A DNA stretch of 64,000 nt, from positions 1,178,001 to 1,242,000 of the forward strand of contig NZ_VFML01000001.1 of the NCBI RefSeq assembly GCF_006715045.1, written 5' to 3'. Of this stretch, positions 13,701 to 25,496 are shown piece by piece; within the stretch, counting starts at the first letter, position 1, and every line of letters begins with the position of its first letter. The translations under genes were made by a program, and so were the position numbers. The DNA is from Amycolatopsis cihanbeyliensis (GTDB lineage: Bacteria > Actinomycetota > Actinomycetes > Mycobacteriales > Pseudonocardiaceae). The notes below the pieces were generated by a model. The model saw nothing but the letters and a program-made list of their open reading frames with translations. It did no database searches and was not told the origin of the DNA.

Positions 13701-16700
13701 ACCACACCCGGACACGCATCCCGCACAATAAACTCCACCCGCTCCCTCGGATACTCCACATCCAACGGAACATAACCACCACCCGCCTTCAACACCGCCA
13801 ACAACGCCACCACCAAATCCACCCCACGCGGCAACGCCACACCCACCAAACACTCCGGCCCCACACCCAAACCCACCAACAACCGCGCCAACCTATTCAC
13901 CCGCACATTCAACTCACCAAACGACACACACTCCCCACCCACCACCAACGCAACCCCATCCCCACCAACACCCACAACACCCTCAAACAACCCCACCACA
14001 GAACAACCACCCACAACACCACCAGAACCATTCCACCCCACCAACACACAATCCCGCTCAACCCCAGAAAGCACATCGATCTCCCCGATCGGGAGCGCGG
14101 GCTCCGCGGCAACCGCCTCGAGCACGCGGGTCAGCCGCCACAGCAGCGTCTCGACAGTCGCCTGGTCGAAAAGGTCGGTGCTGTAGTCGACCTGCCCGAT
14201 CAGCCCGTCCGGCTCGCCGTTCTCGTCCCGGCGCTCGCCGAACGCGAAGTGCAGGTCGAACCGGGCCACCCCCAGATCGATCTGCTCCCGCCGCAGCTCG
14301 AGGTCGCCGAACGCGCCGTCGGGTGCCGGCGTGTTCTGGAAGGTCAACATGACCTGGAACAGCGGGTGCCTCGCCAGCGAACGCTCCGGGTTGAGCACCT
14401 CGACCAGCCGCTCGAACGGCACGTCCTGATGGGCGTAGGCGGCAAGGGCCGACCTCCGGACCCGGCCGACCAGCTCGGCGAAGGTCGGGTTTCCCGAGGT
14501 GTCGGTCCGCAGGACCAGCGTGTTCAGGAACACCCCGACCAGGTCGTCCATCGCCTCGTCGGTACGGCCCGCGATCGGGCTGCCGATCGGGATGTCGTGC
14601 CCGGCCCCGAGCCGGGACAGTGTGGTGGCCAGCGCGGCCTGTAGCACCATGAACACGCTGGCGCCGGTCGAGCGGGCCAGCTCGAGCACACCGCGATGCA
14701 GCTCGGGACTCAGCGAGCAGTCCAGGCTCCTGCCCTGGTAACTGGCCGCGGCCGGGCGCGTCCGGTCCTTCGGGATGTCCAGTTCCTCCGGGACGCCCGC
14801 GAGCTCGGCACGCCAGAAGTCGAGCTGCCTGGCCGCGAGGCTGTCCGGATCGTCCTCCTCGCCGAGTAGCTCTCGCTGCCACAGGGCGTAGTCGACGTAC
14901 TGCGCACGCAACGGTGCCCACTGGGGAGCGTGACCCGAGCGACGTGCCTCGTATGCCACCGAAAGATCGCGCACCAGTGGCGCGATCGACCATCCGTCGC
15001 TCGCGATGTGGTGCACGGCAAGGACCAGAACCTGTTCGGCCGGACCGAGGACGAACAGCGCGAACCGCACCGGCAGCTCGCGGGTGAGGTCGAAACCACG
15101 CCGTCCCAGCGTTTCGACCAGGCCCGGGAGTTCCCCCTCCGTGGTGTCGACGACCGTCAGCGGAACGCGGGCGGTCGCGGCGTCCAGAACTTCCTGCCGC
15201 ACCTGACCTGCCGTCGCGGGGAAGATCGTGCGCAGGCTCTCGTGCCGCTCCAGCAGGTCGGCCAGCGCGGCTTCCAGCGTCCCTCGGTCCAGCTCACCGG
15301 ACAGCCGCAGGCCGATCGGGATGTTGTAGGTGGCGCTCGTGCCCTCCATCTGGTTGAGGAACCACAGGCGCTGCTGGGCGAAGGAGAGCGGGACCTCCTC
15401 CGGGCGCGGCATCGGTGCCAGTGGTGGCCGTGCGGTGGCCGCCTCGTCCAGGTACCCGGCGAGGCCGGCCACGGTCGGCGCCTCGAACACCGCGCGGACC
15501 GGCAGCTCGACCTCGAACGCGGTCCGGATGCCGTTGATCAGGCGGGTGGCCAGCAACGAGTGTCCACCGAGGTCGAAGAAGTTGTCGTGCACACCCACCG
15601 AGGGCAACCCCAGGATCTGGGCGAAGAGCGCGGCGAGGATCTCCTCCCGCGGTCCCCTGGCCGCACCGGTCCCCGCGGCACCGAAGTCCGGTTCCGGCAG
15701 CGCGGCGCGGTCGAGCTTGCCATTGGCCGTGAGCGGCAGCCCCTCCAGCCGCACGCAGGTGACCGGAACCATGTAGTCCGGCAGCGCGCGAGCAAGGTGC
15801 GCGCGCACCGCGGCGGGGCCCGGGTTCGCGCCCTCCGCCGGCACGTAGTAGGCGACCAGCTGTTCCCCGCGCACCGCAACGGCCTGCGAACCGACCTCGG
15901 AGTGACGAGCCAGCTCGGCCTCGACCTCACCGAGCTCGATCCGGAACCCGCGCACCTTGACCTGGTCGTCGGTGCGCCCGGCGTAGACCAGGTTCCCCTC
16001 GGCGTTCCAGCTGGCGAGGTCGCCGGACCGGTACATCACGCCGCCGGGCTCGCCGAACGGGCACGCCACGAATCGCTCGGCGGTCTGCCCCGGACGACGG
16101 CGGTAGCCACGGGCCAGGCAGGAACCGGCGATGTACAGCTCCCCGACAACCCCCGGCGGCACCGGGCGCATCCGGCTGTCGAGCACGTACAGCCGCGCGT
16201 TGGCGTGCGGCCGCCCGATCGGCACCGGGCCGGGCTCGATCGGCGCGCCCGCGGGGAGGTGGTACTCGGCGCAGTTGATGGTGGCCTCGGTCGGGCCGTA
16301 CACGTTGTACACCGGCACGTCGGGATGCTCCCGCCGCCACGGCGCCAGTGCCTCGCCCAGCAGGGCCTCGCCACCGAGCACCAGCGCACCGGAAGGGGCG
16401 AACTCCTCCGGCGCCACCTCCAGCAACGGCAGATGGCTCGGGGTGCCCTTGACGAAGGTACACGGCGAGTCCCGCAGCCACCTGCGGTCCTCTTCCCTCG
16501 GATCGTCCAGTGTGGTCACTCGTAGCTGCCCGCCTGCCACCAGCGGGGTGAACAACGTGCCCGCGGTGCCGTCGAAGGACAGCGAGGTGTGCAGCAACGC
16601 CATCCCGCGCGCGGCGGGGTAGGCGTCCACGGCCCTGGCGAGGTAGGCGGACAGCGAGCGATGCTCGACCACCACACCCTTCGGCCGGCCGGTCGACCCT

Positions 16701-19700
16701 GAGGTGTAGACGAGGTACGCCGGATGCCGCGGCGACACCGGCGCCCGTTCCGCATCGGTCAGCGGCCCCGCCGGCTGCTCGCCGAGCTCCGCGAGCAGCT
16801 CCGGGTCGTCCAGCCGCCACACCGGGGTGGCTTCGTCCACCGGCAGCGGCGCGGTCGCCATATCGGTCAGCACCAGCGCCGGCCGCGAGTCCGCCAGCAG
16901 GTACCCGATCCGCTCCTCAGGGTACGTGGGGTCGACCGGCACGTAGGCCGCTCCCGCGGTGAGCACCGCCAGCGGCGCGGCCACCAGGTCGATCGACCGT
17001 GGCAACGCGACCGCGACGAACTGCTCGGGCCCGACCCCGTGCCGGATCAACAACCTGGCCAGCTGGTTGACCCGAGCGGCGAGGTGCTCGTAGGTCAACG
17101 ACGCGGTGGCGAAGCTGACCGCGGTCGCCCCAGGGTCGGCCGCGGCCCGCGCGGCGAACAGCTCGACGACGTCCGGCCCACCGTCCTCCGCGCGGGCCGC
17201 GCCCTGCCAGGCGTCGAGCACCTGCTCCCGCTCGGTTTCGGAGAGCAGCTCCACCTCGTCCACGGGGACGGCCGGGTTGGCGACGACCGCCTCGAAGAGC
17301 CTGGTCAGCCTGGCCGCCATGAGTTCGGCTGTGGACTGGTCGTAGAGGTCGGTGCTGTAGGTGAGTAGTCCGGACATCCCGGCCGCGGTTCCGTCCTCGC
17401 CGTACTGCTCCCCGATCGAGAAGTACATGTCGACCTTCGCCACCATCGGGTTCGCCCCGTACTGCCTCGTCCGCAGGCCGGGGAACCGCAGGGAGAGCTC
17501 CGGGGTGTTCTCGAAGTTCAGCATCACCTGGAACAGCGGGTTCCTGGACAGCGAGCGCGCGGGATTGAGCCGCTCGACCAGCGACTCGAACGGCAGATCC
17601 TGGTTGGCGTACGCGGAAAGGCTGGTCTCGCGCACCCTTTCCACCAGCTGGCGGAACGTCGGCCTGCCGGAAAGGTCGTTGCGCAGCACCAGCGTGTTCA
17701 CGAAGAAGCCGATCATGTCGACGAGCGCCTGGTCGTTGCGCCCGGCCACCGAGGTACCGATCGGGATGTCCTCGCCGGCCCCCAAGCGGGAGAGCAGCGC
17801 GACCAGGCCCGCCTGTACGACCATGAACGGGCTGGCACCGCTGGTTCTCGCGACCTCGAGCAGGCCCTGGTGCAGCTCCGGGCTGAGCTCGAAGCGAATG
17901 AGGTCCCCCCGGTGACTGGCGACCGCGGGGCGGGGCCGGTCGGAGGGAAGGTCGAGTTCCTCCGGAAGTCCCTCCAATGTGGACTCCCAGTAGGCGATCT
18001 GGCCCGCGACCACGCTGTCCGACTCGGTGTCGCCGCCCACCAGGTCGCGCTGCCACAACGTGTAGTCCCCGTACTGGACGGGAAGCGGCTCGAAGGCGGG
18101 CACGCCACCGACCCTGCGCTCGGCGTAGGCGGCGGCGAGATCACCCACCAGCGGGGTCATCGACCAGCCGTCGGAGACGATGTGGTGCACCACGATCAGG
18201 AAGACGTGCTCGGTGGGGCTCAGCACGAACAGGTCAGCCCGGATCGGCAGCTCGGACTCCAGGTCGAAGCCGCGACGCGCGGCCACCTTCATGGTGGCGT
18301 CCAGGTCCTGCTCGGCCAGCTCGGTCACGTTGATCTCGGCCTGCGCCTCGTCCACCGGCACGACCCGCTGGCTGGGCACGCCTTCCCGGTCAGGGAACAC
18401 CGTCCGGAGGCTTTCGTGCCTGGCGAGCACGTCGTGCAGCGCTTCGAACAGCGCCTCGCGGTTCAGATGACCGGAGAACCGCAGGCCGATACCGAGGTTG
18501 TAGGTCGGGCTCGGGCCCTCCAGCTTGTTCAGGAACCACAGCCGTCGCTGCGGGATCGACAGCGGCAGCTCCGCGGGGCGGTCCGCGGGGACCAGTGCGG
18601 GGCGGGCGTCGTCCGCGGCGTCGACCAGCTCGACCAGCTGCGCGACGGTCGGGGCCTCGAACAGGTCGCGCACCGAGAGCTCGACCCCGAGGATCTCCTG
18701 GATGCGCAGGATGAGCCTGGTGGCGATCAGCGAATGGCCGCCGAGGTCGAAGAAGCTGTCGTCGATGGTGACGGTGGACCGCTCGAGGATCTCCGCGAAG
18801 AGACCGCACAGCACCTGTTCCCGGTCGGTACGCGGCTGGCGGCCGGACCCGTCGCCGGAGAGATCCGGCGCGGGAAGCGCCCGCCGGTCGAGCTTGCCGT
18901 TGGGGGTGACCGGCATCGCGGGCATCGGAACGATCGCGACCGGCACCAGGTAGTCCGGCAGCACCGCCGTCAACCGCGACCGCAGGGTGGTGACGTCGAG
19001 CCCGGAGTCCTCGGCGAGCACCACGTACGCGACGAGGCGCTTGTCCCCCGGCCGGTCCTCGCGTACGACCACGGCGGCCTGCCGCACGCCCTCCTGGGCG
19101 GCGACGACCGCCTCGACCTCACCGGGCTCCACCCGGAAACCCCGGATCTTCACCTGGTCGTCGGCCCTGCCGAGGAACACCAGCGTTCCGCCTGCGGTCC
19201 ACTTGGCCAGGTCGCCGACCCGGTACATCCGGCTGCCTGCCGGCCCGAACGGATCGGCGACGAACCGCTCGGCGGTCAGCCCCCGCTGGTTCCAGTAGCC
19301 ACGAGCCAGCCCCTCACCCGCGACGTACAGTTCACCGGCCACCCCGGGGGGCACCCGGCGCAGCCCGGCGTCCAGCACGTAGGACCGCATGTTGTCGAGC
19401 GGGCTCCCGACGGGCACCACGTCCGGCACCGGGGTGTCCGCATCCGCCCGGAAGTAGCTGGAGAAGGTGGTCGCCTCGGTGGGACCGTAGGTGTCCTTGA
19501 ACACCAGCTCCGGGAAGCGTTCGAGTACCCGCCGCACCGCGGTCGCCGGCACCGTGTCACCACCGGCCAGCAGCTCCCGGACACCGGCGAGGCAGTCGAC
19601 ATCGTTCTCCACGACCACCTGGAACAGGCCCGCAGGCAGGTGCAGCCCGGTGACCTCGTGCTCGGCCAGTGTCCGGCGCAGCGTCAAAGCGTCCATATCG

Positions 19701-22700
19701 GTCGCCGGGCCGACGACCACCTGGCCGCCCCGCAGCAACGGCACCCAGAGCTCGTAGTTGACCGCGTCGAAGGCGTGCGTGGCGTGCAGCAGCACCCGCT
19801 GGTGCGCCTCGCCGTCGAAGCCGCCGTCCAGCGCGAAGGCCAGCAGGTCCCGGTGCGTGATCGCGACGCCCTTGGGAAGGCCGGTCGACCCGGAGGTGTA
19901 CATCACGTACGCCAGCTGCTCGGGCCGGCAGGGTGCCCCCGGATCGGCGGCGGAATGACCGGCCGGGTCCTGGTCCTCGGCGGGATGCATGACCCGTGCC
20001 GCGTGCTCGAACTCGAGGTCGACCTGCGCCCGGTCGGTCAGCAGCACCGAGGCCGACACCGAGTCGAGTATCTGCTGCCACCTCGCCTGCGGGGCCCGCT
20101 GGTCCAGCGGTACGTAGGCGCCACCGGCCTTGAGCACGGCGAGCAGCGACACGACCAGCTCGACCGACCGCCACTGCAGGACGGCGACCCGGGACTCGGC
20201 ACCGACACCCGCCTCGATCAGCCGGTGCGCGAGCCGGTTCGCCCGCTCGTCCAGCTCCCGGTAGGACAGGACAGTGTCCCCGGACACCAGCGCCGGGGCG
20301 TCCGGACTCGCCGCCACCAGCTCGGCGAAACGCGCGGGCACGCTGCCGCGCAACGCGGGCTGCTCCCGTACCGTGCCGGACCAGTCCACCGCGAACCGTT
20401 CGACCTCCGCGTCCTGCAGCAGTTCGAGCTCGTCGATCCGGGCCTCCGGGCGCGTGCGAACCGACTCGAGCAGCCGGACCAGCCGCCACCGCAGGAGTTC
20501 CACGGTCGCGGGGTCGAAAAGGTCGGTCCGATAGTTGATCAACCCGCTGATGCCGGCTGGGGAACCGTCCGGCGAGCGGTGCTCGGTGAGGTCGAACTCC
20601 AGGTCGAACTTGGCGATGGTCAGCTCGCCCGGTTCGATCACCGTGTCCAGCCCTGGCAGGTCCACCGTGCTGTCCGGACGGTCCTGCACGCTCAGGAACA
20701 CCTGGAACAGCGGATGCCGGGTGAGGGAACGCTCCGGGTTGAGCACCTCCACCAGGAGCTCGAAGGGGACGTCCTGGTTGGCGTACGCGGCGAGGTCGGT
20801 CTGCCGGACCCGCTCCACCAGCTCGAGGAAGCTCGGCGAGCCGGAGGTGTCGGTCCGCAGCACCAGCGTGTTCACGAACAACCCGACCATATCGTCGAGT
20901 GCCTCGTCGGTACGGCCGGCGATCGGGCTGCCGATCGGGATGTCCTGCCCCGCGCCGAGCCGGGACAGCAGCGCCGCCAGCGCGGCCTGCAGGACCATGA
21001 ACACGCTCGCGCCGGTCGACTGCGCGACCGCGACCAGACCCTCGTGCAGCTCCGCGCTCAGTGCGCACTCGATGCGCCCGCCCCGGTGGTCGGCCGCGGC
21101 GGGGCGGCGCCGGTCAGTCGGCAGCGGCAGCTCGTCCGGAATCCCGTCCAGCGCGGACTTCCAGTAGTCGAGTTGCTGGGCCAGCGCGCTGCTGGGGTCG
21201 GTCTCGTTGCCCAGCACGGCGCGTTGCCACAGCGTGTAGTCGACATACTGCACCGGCAGCGCGGCGCGCTCCGGCGGGCGACCCGCGTTACGCGCGGCGT
21301 AGGCGGCCGCCGTGTCACGGATCAGCGGTGCGAGCGACCAGCCGTCGGCGGCGATGTGATGAACCATGACCGAGAGCACGTGCTCGGTCGGTCCGAGCTC
21401 GAACAGCTCCGCCCTGATCGGCAGCTCACGCGTGAGGTCCACGCAGTAGGCCGCGGCCGCGGCGAGTTTGCCGGGCAGGTTCTCCGGCGTCGCCGGGGTC
21501 ACGTGGAGCTCGAACCCCGTCTCCGCGGCGTCCAGCACCAGCTGGTGCGGCACTCCCACGTGTGAGGGGAAGACGGTGCGCAGGCTCTCGTGCCGGGCCA
21601 GCACGTCCTGCAGTGCGGCGCGCAGCGCGGGCACGTCCAGCTCGCCGGAGAGCCGGAGCACGAAGGGGATGTTGTAGTTGGGGCTGGGGCCGTCGAGCTG
21701 GCCGAGGAACCACAGGCGTTGCTGGGCGAAGGAGAGCGGGACCAGCTCGGGCCGGTCGGCAACGGTCAGCGGCGTCCTGGCGCCGTCCGCCCTTTCCAGT
21801 ACCTCGGCGAGCCTGGCCACCGTGGGTGCCTCGAAGAGGTCCCGCACGGCGAGCTCGAAGCCGAGCACGGTGCGGACGCGGCTGATCAGCCTGGTCGCGG
21901 TCAGCGAATGCCCGCCGAGCGCGAAGAAATTGTCCTCGATGCCGACCGCACCGGACGGGCTACTCAGCCCGAGCACCTCCGCGAACAGCTCGCACAGCAC
22001 CTGCTCGCGCGCCGTACGCGCGGTCGTACCGGAGCCCGAGACCTCCGGCTCGGGTAGGGCGCGCTGGTCCAGCTTGCCGTTCGGGGTGAGCGGCAGGGCA
22101 TCCAGCCGCACGAACGCCGAGGGAACCATGTGGTCCGGAAGCATCTCCCCGAGCTGCTCGCGGAGCGCTCCGGGTTCCGGCGGCTCGCCGCCTGGCTCGG
22201 GCACGAGGTAGGCAACCAGTCGCTGGTCGCCCCGCCGGTCCTTGACGGCGAGCACGACGCCCTGCGCGACGCGGGTACAGCTGTTCAGCGCGGCGGCGAC
22301 CTCGCCGAGCTCGATGCGGAAACCGCGGATCTTGACCTGGTCGTCGGCGCGATCCAGGTACTCCAGCTGGCCGTCCTGCTGCCACCGTGCCACGTCACCG
22401 GTGCGGTACATGCGCCGGCCTTCGCCCGCGAAGGGATCCGCCACGAACCGCTCCGCGCTCAGCCCCGGCCGGTTCAGGTATCCCTGTGCGACCCCGCCAC
22501 CGCCGACGTAGAGCTCGCCGACCGCGCCGGGCGGAACCGGGCGCAGTGCGCCGTCCAGCAAGTAGAGCCGCAGGTCGGAAAGGCCGCGGCCGATGAGGCT
22601 GCCGGGCGCCGTACGGGCCAGCTCGCCGCCGAGCTCCACGTAGCTGACATGCACGGTGGTCTCGGTGATGCCGTACATGTTGACCAGCAACGGCGCGCCA

Positions 22701-24961
22701 CCGCCCCCGTCGGGATGGCGCTCGTACCAGTCCGTCAGCCGCCACAGGTCCAGCTTCTCGCCACCGAACACCACGTAGCGCAACGCCAGCTCGGCGCCGG
22801 TGCCGGGGTTGTCCCGGTCGGCCCGGACGAGTTGGTGAAAGGCGGACGGCGTCTGGTTCAGCACGGTCACCCGCTCGGCGGCCAGCAGCCGCAGGAACTG
22901 CTCGGGGGATCGCGCGACGTCGTGCGGCACCACGACCAGCCTGCCGCCGTACAGCAGCGCCCCCCACAGCTCCCAGACGGAGAAGTCGAAGGCGTAGGAG
23001 TGGAACAGCGTCCACACGTCCTCGGGTCCGAAGTGGAACCGCTCGTCGGTGGACTCGAACAGTCGGACCACGTTCCGGTGGGTCACCACGACGCCCTTGG
23101 GGCTGCCGGTGGATCCGGAGGTGTAGATGACGTAGGCGGGGGTACGCGGGTCGAGTCGACCGCTCTGCTCGAGGTCCGTCGCCGGGAGCTCCGCGAGCAG
23201 CTCGGTCGTGCGGGCGGTGCCCAGGACGACCCTGTCGATGTCGGCTGGCAACCGGACGTCGGTGTCGTCGGACGTGACCACCAGGACCGGCTCGGCGTCA
23301 TCGATCACGTAGGCGATGCGGTCGGCAGGGTAGTTCGGGTCGATCGGCACGTAGGCGGCGCCGGACTTGACGACGGCGAGCAGCGCGGCCACGAGGTCGA
23401 TCGAGCGTGGCAGGGCGAGCGCGACGAGCTTCCCGGGACCGGCACCGCGCTCGACCAGCAGCCTCGCCAGCGCGTTGGCCCGCTCGTTCAGCCGCGCATA
23501 GGTCAGCGTGTCCGTGCCCATGGTCACGGCGGGCGCCGACGGGGTGCGCGCCGCCCGCGCCTGGAACAGCTCGGGCAACGTCGCGGCCGGATCGTAGGCG
23601 GCGCTGCCGTTCCACTCGTGCAGCGCGCGGTGCCGCTCGTACACGGTGGTCACGTCCAGCCGCCCGAGCTCGAGGTCCGGTTCGGCAGCACTCAACGCGC
23701 TCAGCGCGCCGGACATCCGCTCGCCGTGCCGGGCCAGATCCGCGGCGGAGTAGAGGTCGGGGTTGGCGTACAGCACGAGTTGCAGCTCCCCGTTGGCCGC
23801 GCGACCGTCGACCACCACGGTGAGGTCGTCATCGTGCCCGATCGACAGCGTGCGCGCGGTCCCCGGCCGGCCGGCGAAGTCGAGATCGTAGGTGAACATC
23901 ACGATGTTGACCCGGGGACCGACCAGCCTGCTGCCATCGGCCAGCGCGCCGAGATCGCGCAACAGGTCCTCGTAGCGGTACCTCTGGTGTCGCAGGGCTT
24001 CCCGCATCCGGTCCGAGACATGCCACAGGAACTCGGCGACGGGGGTGTCCGGCCGCACCGTCAGGCGCAGCGGCAGCACGTTCGACACCATGCCGGGAAC
24101 ACCCGCGGTCGACTGGTCGGTCCTGGCCGAAACCGGGAGAGCGAGCACGATGTCGTTCCGGCCGGTCATCCGGTGCAGGTACAGCGCCTGCGCGGCCACG
24201 ATCACCGCGGGCCAGGCAACCCCCACCTCGGTGGTGATCGAGCGCAGGGACTCCCTCGCGGTGGGACCGGTGTTCGTGTCGACGCGCAGCAGCGGGCGGT
24301 TCGCCAGCCGGGTCGGCTGCTCGGCCAGGCCGCCCACCTCGGGCCGATCGGCCATCCGCTCGAGCCAGTAGTCCCGGTCGACGCCGAACTGCTCGGAGTC
24401 CCGGTACTCCCGCTCGGCGGCCACGAGTTCGGCCAGCGAACCGAACTCGGCTTCGGGGCAGGTTCTCCCCTCGACGAGCGCGGTGTAGACCTCCGCCGTC
24501 CGCCGCGCCACGAGGCCGCCGCTCAGCCCGTCCAGCAGGATGTGGTGGTAACGCTGGTACCAGACGTAGTGGTCCTCGGCCAGGCGGAAGAGCGTGAACG
24601 CGAACAGCACGCCGTTCGCCAGATCCACGGGCTCGGCGTTGTCGGCGGCGACCCACTCCGCCAGCTCGCGCTCCCCGTCCACCGCCGCCGTCAGGTCGAC
24701 CAGGTGAAAAGACCAGTCGAGCTCCGGCCGGACCACTTGATATGGGCCCGTGGCGTCCGCACGGAAGCAGGTCCGCAGCGCTTCGACCTCCGTCACGACC
24801 TGCCGCAGCGCCGCCTCGAACCGGCCGGCGTCCACCTGACCGTGCACGTCCACGCGCTCGGTCAGGTTGAACACCGGGTTGGTCGGGTCCTGCGCCACCG
24901 CATACCAGATCCCGGCCTGTCCGGCGGTCAGGGGCACGCGCACACCCAGCGGGTCAGACAT
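10745..24961 (-). CDS. Non-ribosomal peptide synthetase, modules 1-4 with starter condensation domain
   Basis: About 4,738 residues. Domains by approximate residue: starter C (HHILLDG ~140), A1 (TSGSTG ~618), T (LGGHS ~1018), C (~1206), A2 (~1693), T (~2077), C (~2261), A3 (~2758), T (~3134), C (~3320), A4 (~3815), T (LGGDS ~4191), E ([10 protein letters not shown] ~4383, FNYLGR near the end). Hand-read codes: A1 D-F-W-N-V-G-M-V-H (Thr, good match). A2 D-A-Y-H-L-G-T-T-F (first six positions Hpg-like, last three not). A3 D-G-G-K-V-G-V-I-N (unassigned; K278 as in Asp/Asn types). A4 D-I-L-Q-L-G-L-V-W (Gly). An N-terminal C domain with no upstream carrier implies direct acylation of Thr by an acyl-ACP or acyl-CoA. 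I chose ATG 24961 over GTG 24964 because GGAG lies just upstream. The gene diverges from the P450 gene. A4 has foreign base composition (separate entry). Confidence 0.96.
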   Translation of the reverse strand: MSDPLGVRVPLTAGQAGIWYAVAQDPTNPVFNLTERVDVHGQVDAGRFEAALRQVVTEVEALRTCFRADATGPYQVVRPELDWSFHLVDLTAAVDGERELAEWVAADNAEPVDLANGVLFAFTLFRLAEDHYVWYQRYHHILLDGLSGGLVARRTAEVYTALVEGRTCPEAEFGSLAELVAAEREYRDSEQFGVDRDYWLERMADRPEVGGLAEQPTRLANRPLLRVDTNTGPTARESLRSITTEVGVAWPAVIVAAQALYLHRMTGRNDIVLALPVSARTDQSTAGVPGMVSNVLPLRLTVRPDTPVAEFLWHVSDRMREALRHQRYRYEDLLRDLGALADGSRLVGPRVNIVMFTYDLDFAGRPGTARTLSIGHDDDLTVVVDGRAANGELQLVLYANPDLYSAADLARHGERMSGALSALSAAEPDLELGRLDVTTVYERHRALHEWNGSAAYDPAATLPELFQARAARTPSAPAVTMGTDTLTYARLNERANALARLLVERGAGPGKLVALALPRSIDLVAALLAVVKSGAAYVPIDPNYPADRIAYVIDDAEPVLVVTSDDTDVRLPADIDRVVLGTARTTELLAELPATDLEQSGRLDPRTPAYVIYTSGSTGSPKGVVVTHRNVVRLFESTDERFHFGPEDVWTLFHSYAFDFSVWELWGALLYGGRLVVVPHDVARSPEQFLRLLAAERVTVLNQTPSAFHQLVRADRDNPGTGAELALRYVVFGGEKLDLWRLTDWYERHPDGGGGAPLLVNMYGITETTVHVSYVELGGELARTAPGSLIGRGLSDLRLYLLDGALRPVPPGAVGELYVGGGGVAQGYLNRPGLSAERFVADPFAGEGRRMYRTGDVARWQQDGQLEYLDRADDQVKIRGFRIELGEVAAALNSCTRVAQGVVLAVKDRRGDQRLVAYLVPEPGGEPPEPGALREQLGEMLPDHMVPSAFVRLDALPLTPNGKLDQRALPEPEVSGSGTTARTAREQVLCELFAEVLGLSSPSGAVGIEDNFFALGGHSLTATRLISRVRTVLGFELAVRDLFEAPTVARLAEVLERADGARTPLTVADRPELVPLSFAQQRLWFLGQLDGPSPNYNIPFVLRLSGELDVPALRAALQDVLARHESLRTVFPSHVGVPHQLVLDAAETGFELHVTPATPENLPGKLAAAAAYCVDLTRELPIRAELFELGPTEHVLSVMVHHIAADGWSLAPLIRDTAAAYAARNAGRPPERAALPVQYVDYTLWQRAVLGNETDPSSALAQQLDYWKSALDGIPDELPLPTDRRRPAAADHRGGRIECALSAELHEGLVAVAQSTGASVFMVLQAALAALLSRLGAGQDIPIGSPIAGRTDEALDDMVGLFVNTLVLRTDTSGSPSFLELVERVRQTDLAAYANQDVPFELLVEVLNPERSLTRHPLFQVFLSVQDRPDSTVDLPGLDTVIEPGELTIAKFDLEFDLTEHRSPDGSPAGISGLINYRTDLFDPATVELLRWRLVRLLESVRTRPEARIDELELLQDAEVERFAVDWSGTVREQPALRGSVPARFAELVAASPDAPALVSGDTVLSYRELDERANRLAHRLIEAGVGAESRVAVLQWRSVELVVSLLAVLKAGGAYVPLDQRAPQARWQQILDSVSASVLLTDRAQVDLEFEHAARVMHPAEDQDPAGHSAADPGAPCRPEQLAYVMYTSGSTGLPKGVAITHRDLLAFALDGGFDGEAHQRVLLHATHAFDAVNYELWVPLLRGGQVVVGPATDMDALTLRRTLAEHEVTGLHLPAGLFQVVVENDVDCLAGVRELLAGGDTVPATAVRRVLERFPELVFKDTYGPTEATTFSSYFRADADTPVPDVVPVGSPLDNMRSYVLDAGLRRVPPGVAGELYVAGEGLARGYWNQRGLTAERFVADPFGPAGSRMYRVGDLAKWTAGGTLVFLGRADDQVKIRGFRVEPGEVEAVVAAQEGVRQAAVVVREDRPGDKRLVAYVVLAEDSGLDVTTLRSRLTAVLPDYLVPVAIVPMPAMPVTPNGKLDRRALPAPDLSGDGSGRQPRTDREQVLCGLFAEILERSTVTIDDSFFDLGGHSLIATRLILRIQEILGVELSVRDLFEAPTVAQLVELVDAADDARPALVPADRPAELPLSIPQRRLWFLNKLEGPSPTYNLGIGLRFSGHLNREALFEALHDVLARHESLRTVFPDREGVPSQRVVPVDEAQAEINVTELAEQDLDATMKVAARRGFDLESELPIRADLFVLSPTEHVFLIVVHHIVSDGWSMTPLVGDLAAAYAERRVGGVPAFEPLPVQYGDYTLWQRDLVGGDTESDSVVAGQIAYWESTLEGLPEELDLPSDRPRPAVASHRGDLIRFELSPELHQGLLEVARTSGASPFMVVQAGLVALLSRLGAGEDIPIGTSVAGRNDQALVDMIGFFVNTLVLRNDLSGRPTFRQLVERVRETSLSAYANQDLPFESLVERLNPARSLSRNPLFQVMLNFENTPELSLRFPGLRTRQYGANPMVAKVDMYFSIGEQYGEDGTAAGMSGLLTYSTDLYDQSTAELMAARLTRLFEAVVANPAVPVDEVELLSETEREQVLDAWQGAARAEDGGPDVVELFAARAAADPGATAVSFATASLTYEHLAARVNQLARLLIRHGVGPEQFVAVALPRSIDLVAAPLAVLTAGAAYVPVDPTYPEERIGYLLADSRPALVLTDMATAPLPVDEATPVWRLDDPELLAELGEQPAGPLTDAERAPVSPRHPAYLVYTSGSTGRPKGVVVEHRSLSAYLARAVDAYPAARGMALLHTSLSFDGTAGTLFTPLVAGGQLRVTTLDDPREEDRRWLRDSPCTFVKGTPSHLPLLEVAPEEFAPSGALVLGGEALLGEALAPWRREHPDVPVYNVYGPTEATINCAEYHLPAGAPIEPGPVPIGRPHANARLYVLDSRMRPVPPGVVGELYIAGSCLARGYRRRPGQTAERFVACPFGEPGGVMYRSGDLASWNAEGNLVYAGRTDDQVKVRGFRIELGEVEAELARHSEVGSQAVAVRGEQLVAYYVPAEGANPGPAAVRAHLARALPDYMVPVTCVRLEGLPLTANGKLDRAALPEPDFGAAGTGAARGPREEILAALFAQILGLPSVGVHDNFFDLGGHSLLATRLINGIRTAFEVELPVRAVFEAPTVAGLAGYLDEAATARPPLAPMPRPEEVPLSFAQQRLWFLNQMEGTSATYNIPIGLRLSGELDRGTLEAALADLLERHESLRTIFPATAGQVRQEVLDAATARVPLTVVDTTEGELPGLVETLGRRGFDLTRELPVRFALFVLGPAEQVLVLAVHHIASDGWSIAPLVRDLSVAYEARRSGHAPQWAPLRAQYVDYALWQRELLGEEDDPDSLAARQLDFWRAELAGVPEELDIPKDRTRPAAASYQGRSLDCSLSPELHRGVLELARSTGASVFMVLQAALATTLSRLGAGHDIPIGSPIAGRTDEAMDDLVGVFLNTLVLRTDTSGNPTFAELVGRVRRSALAAYAHQDVPFERLVEVLNPERSLARHPLFQVMLTFQNTPAPDGAFGDLELRREQIDLGVARFDLHFAFGERRDENGEPDGLIGQVDYSTDLFDQATVETLLWRLTRVLEAVAAEPALPIGEIDVLSGVERDCVLVGWNGSGGVVGGCSVVGLFEGVVGVGGDGVALVVGGECVSFGELNVRVNRLARLLVGLGVGPECLVGVALPRGVDLVVALLAVLKAGGGYVPLDVEYPRERVEFIVRDACPGVVLTDSVVGGVVPDVEGVCRVELDDPVVGDWLVGLSGEDVLVGELRGSVLWSSVAYVIYTSGSTGRPKGVVVSRGNLTNFVVGMRDRFGLSWGDRLVAVTTVAFDIAVLELFVPLVSGAAVVVAGRDEVRDVARLGELVEVSGGSVVQATPTLWEALVAECPDVVAGVRVLVGGEALPVGLAERLVGLSGEVTNLYGPTETTVWSTASVVGEGVPVIGGPVLNNRVFVLDGGLCPVPVGVAGDLYIAGEGVARGYRGRVGLTAERFVACPFGGVGERMYRTGDVVRWRGDGVLEFVGRADDQVKVRGFRIELGEVEAVLAGCVGVGRCVVVVSDGGGVRRLVAYVVPVSGGVVDVGVLAGCVGERLPDYMVPSAFVVLDEFPLTPNGKVDRKALPEPDFQSSADSRAPRIPLEELLCGVFAKVLRQDSVGIDDSFFDLGGDSITSMQLVARAKEVGVVLTVKDVFEQRTVAGLATVATVVDDSVTRKPDVAVGEVRPTPIMHWLLDRGEAVDGYSQSTLVRTPAGLGEASLCSVLQAVLDHHDALRLTLAAGGGRRMEVRPVGSVLAADCLTRIDAAGLDGDQLVAAVDEHGAAARESLAPRAGVMLRAVWFDAGADTQGRLLLVANHLVVDAVSWQILRSDLATAWEALADGGAPELAATGTSMRRWSEHLVTEAASPDRVAEMSLWTDILSAPDVPVGERPLDGERDLVGTVQSVTMTLPTERTAPLLSRVPSAFHCGVDEVLVTAMALALAHRRQQRANATDTSSLIALEGHGRQEIADGVDLSRTVGWFTSVHPVRLDPGVVDWTGLWSGEVTAGRLVKRLKEQLRAVPDNGIGYGLLRYLNEHTGRELAALSVPTVGFNYLGRIEAPDEGPRPAPWTLAAEVEAVRLGNATGLRQPYALELNAATVDRAGGPELVATWSWPAAVMSEKDVQETADTWFRVLDALIAHVDRPEAGGHTPSDVALSALDQDEINLLEEEWRNS
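12545..14070 (-). other. Compositionally foreign adenylation-domain block inside NRPS module 4
   Basis: Within the first NRPS gene, base use changes abruptly near 12,545 and back near 14,070. In between, the plus strand is almost only C and A, so the coding strand is G/T-rich with GTG, GGT, TTG and GGG codons. The protein becomes Val/Gly-rich. The other six A domains of the window use ordinary G/C-ending codons. The block spans A4 from just before its first core motif to the [14 protein letters not shown] motif, that is, one A domain and nothing else. The flanking C, T and E domains look normal. All A-domain core motifs are intact, so it should be functional. Confidence 0.85.
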
Positions 24962-25496
24962 CACTACTCCACCGTCGATCGGAACAACCCGGCAAAGGAA
25001 ATGGACTCGGAATCCGACTACCGAGGTTGCTCATACATTCATGACCCCTACGTGCAGGGACGGTACGGCATCACGCGCGCCGGCAGGCGCCTGTACAAAA
25101 ACTCGATGACCCGGACCGGCGCACATCGAATCTTTCTCATCGTCGATGACACGCCGACCGGCTCCATGTAAAGCTTCTGACCGGACTCGCATGCCGGTGG
25201 GCGGGCCGCGGGCCCCGCGATCACGACAGTGCCGACATCGACAATAACGGCCGATAAAAGATTATCGAAGCGCTGAAAGCGGCGCGGAATGAACCTACAC
25301 CGTCCAAGCCCGCCATATCGAATCCTTCTCATCGTCGATGACGCCGCGGTCGCACCCATGTAAGGATCCGTCAGCAAGTTTATGATGGTTGTGCTCAGCT
25401 TGGCAGAGGGGCGAGGCACAGGCTCATTGCACCAGGCAACGCGTGCTGGCGAGCGGTCCGTGAACGCCACCCGAGGAAGGCGAGGAGAGCAGGACG
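24962..25496. promoter_or_regulatory. Divergent promoter region between NRPS genes and P450 gene
   Basis: This 535-base gap must hold the leftward NRPS promoter and the rightward P450 promoter. No conserved protein is encoded. It contains two copies of a short element (separate entry) and is less G/C-rich than its surroundings. I could not place -35/-10 boxes with confidence. Confidence 0.6.
25106..25363 (+). repeat. Two direct copies of a mini-ORF / inverted-repeat element
   Basis: Copy 1 is the 21-codon frame 25106-25171 and copy 2 the 24-codon frame 25289-25363, on the plus strand. Each starts with ATG and ends with ATG-TAA. The shared peptide core is HRIFLIVDD in copy 1 and YRILLIVDD in copy 2. 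Over the 27 bases of that core, 25 are identical. Inside each copy is a perfect inverted repeat TCATCG-T-CGATGA (25137-25149 and 25329-25341), 192 bases apart. Neither frame has a clear ribosome binding site. It could be a pair of leader peptides for the P450 gene, a protein-binding site in duplicate, or a small duplication. The sequence alone does not decide. Confidence 0.6.

Noticed and set aside
12484..13731. A Thr/Pro/His-rich plus-strand protein of 415 residues
   Set aside because: It is the antisense reading of the compositionally odd A4 domain; the minus-strand frame has all adenylation motifs.
12601..14040. A CRISPR-like or simple-repeat region suggested by runs of CACCACC
   Set aside because: There is no unit repeat with spacers; it is codon composition of a coding A domain.
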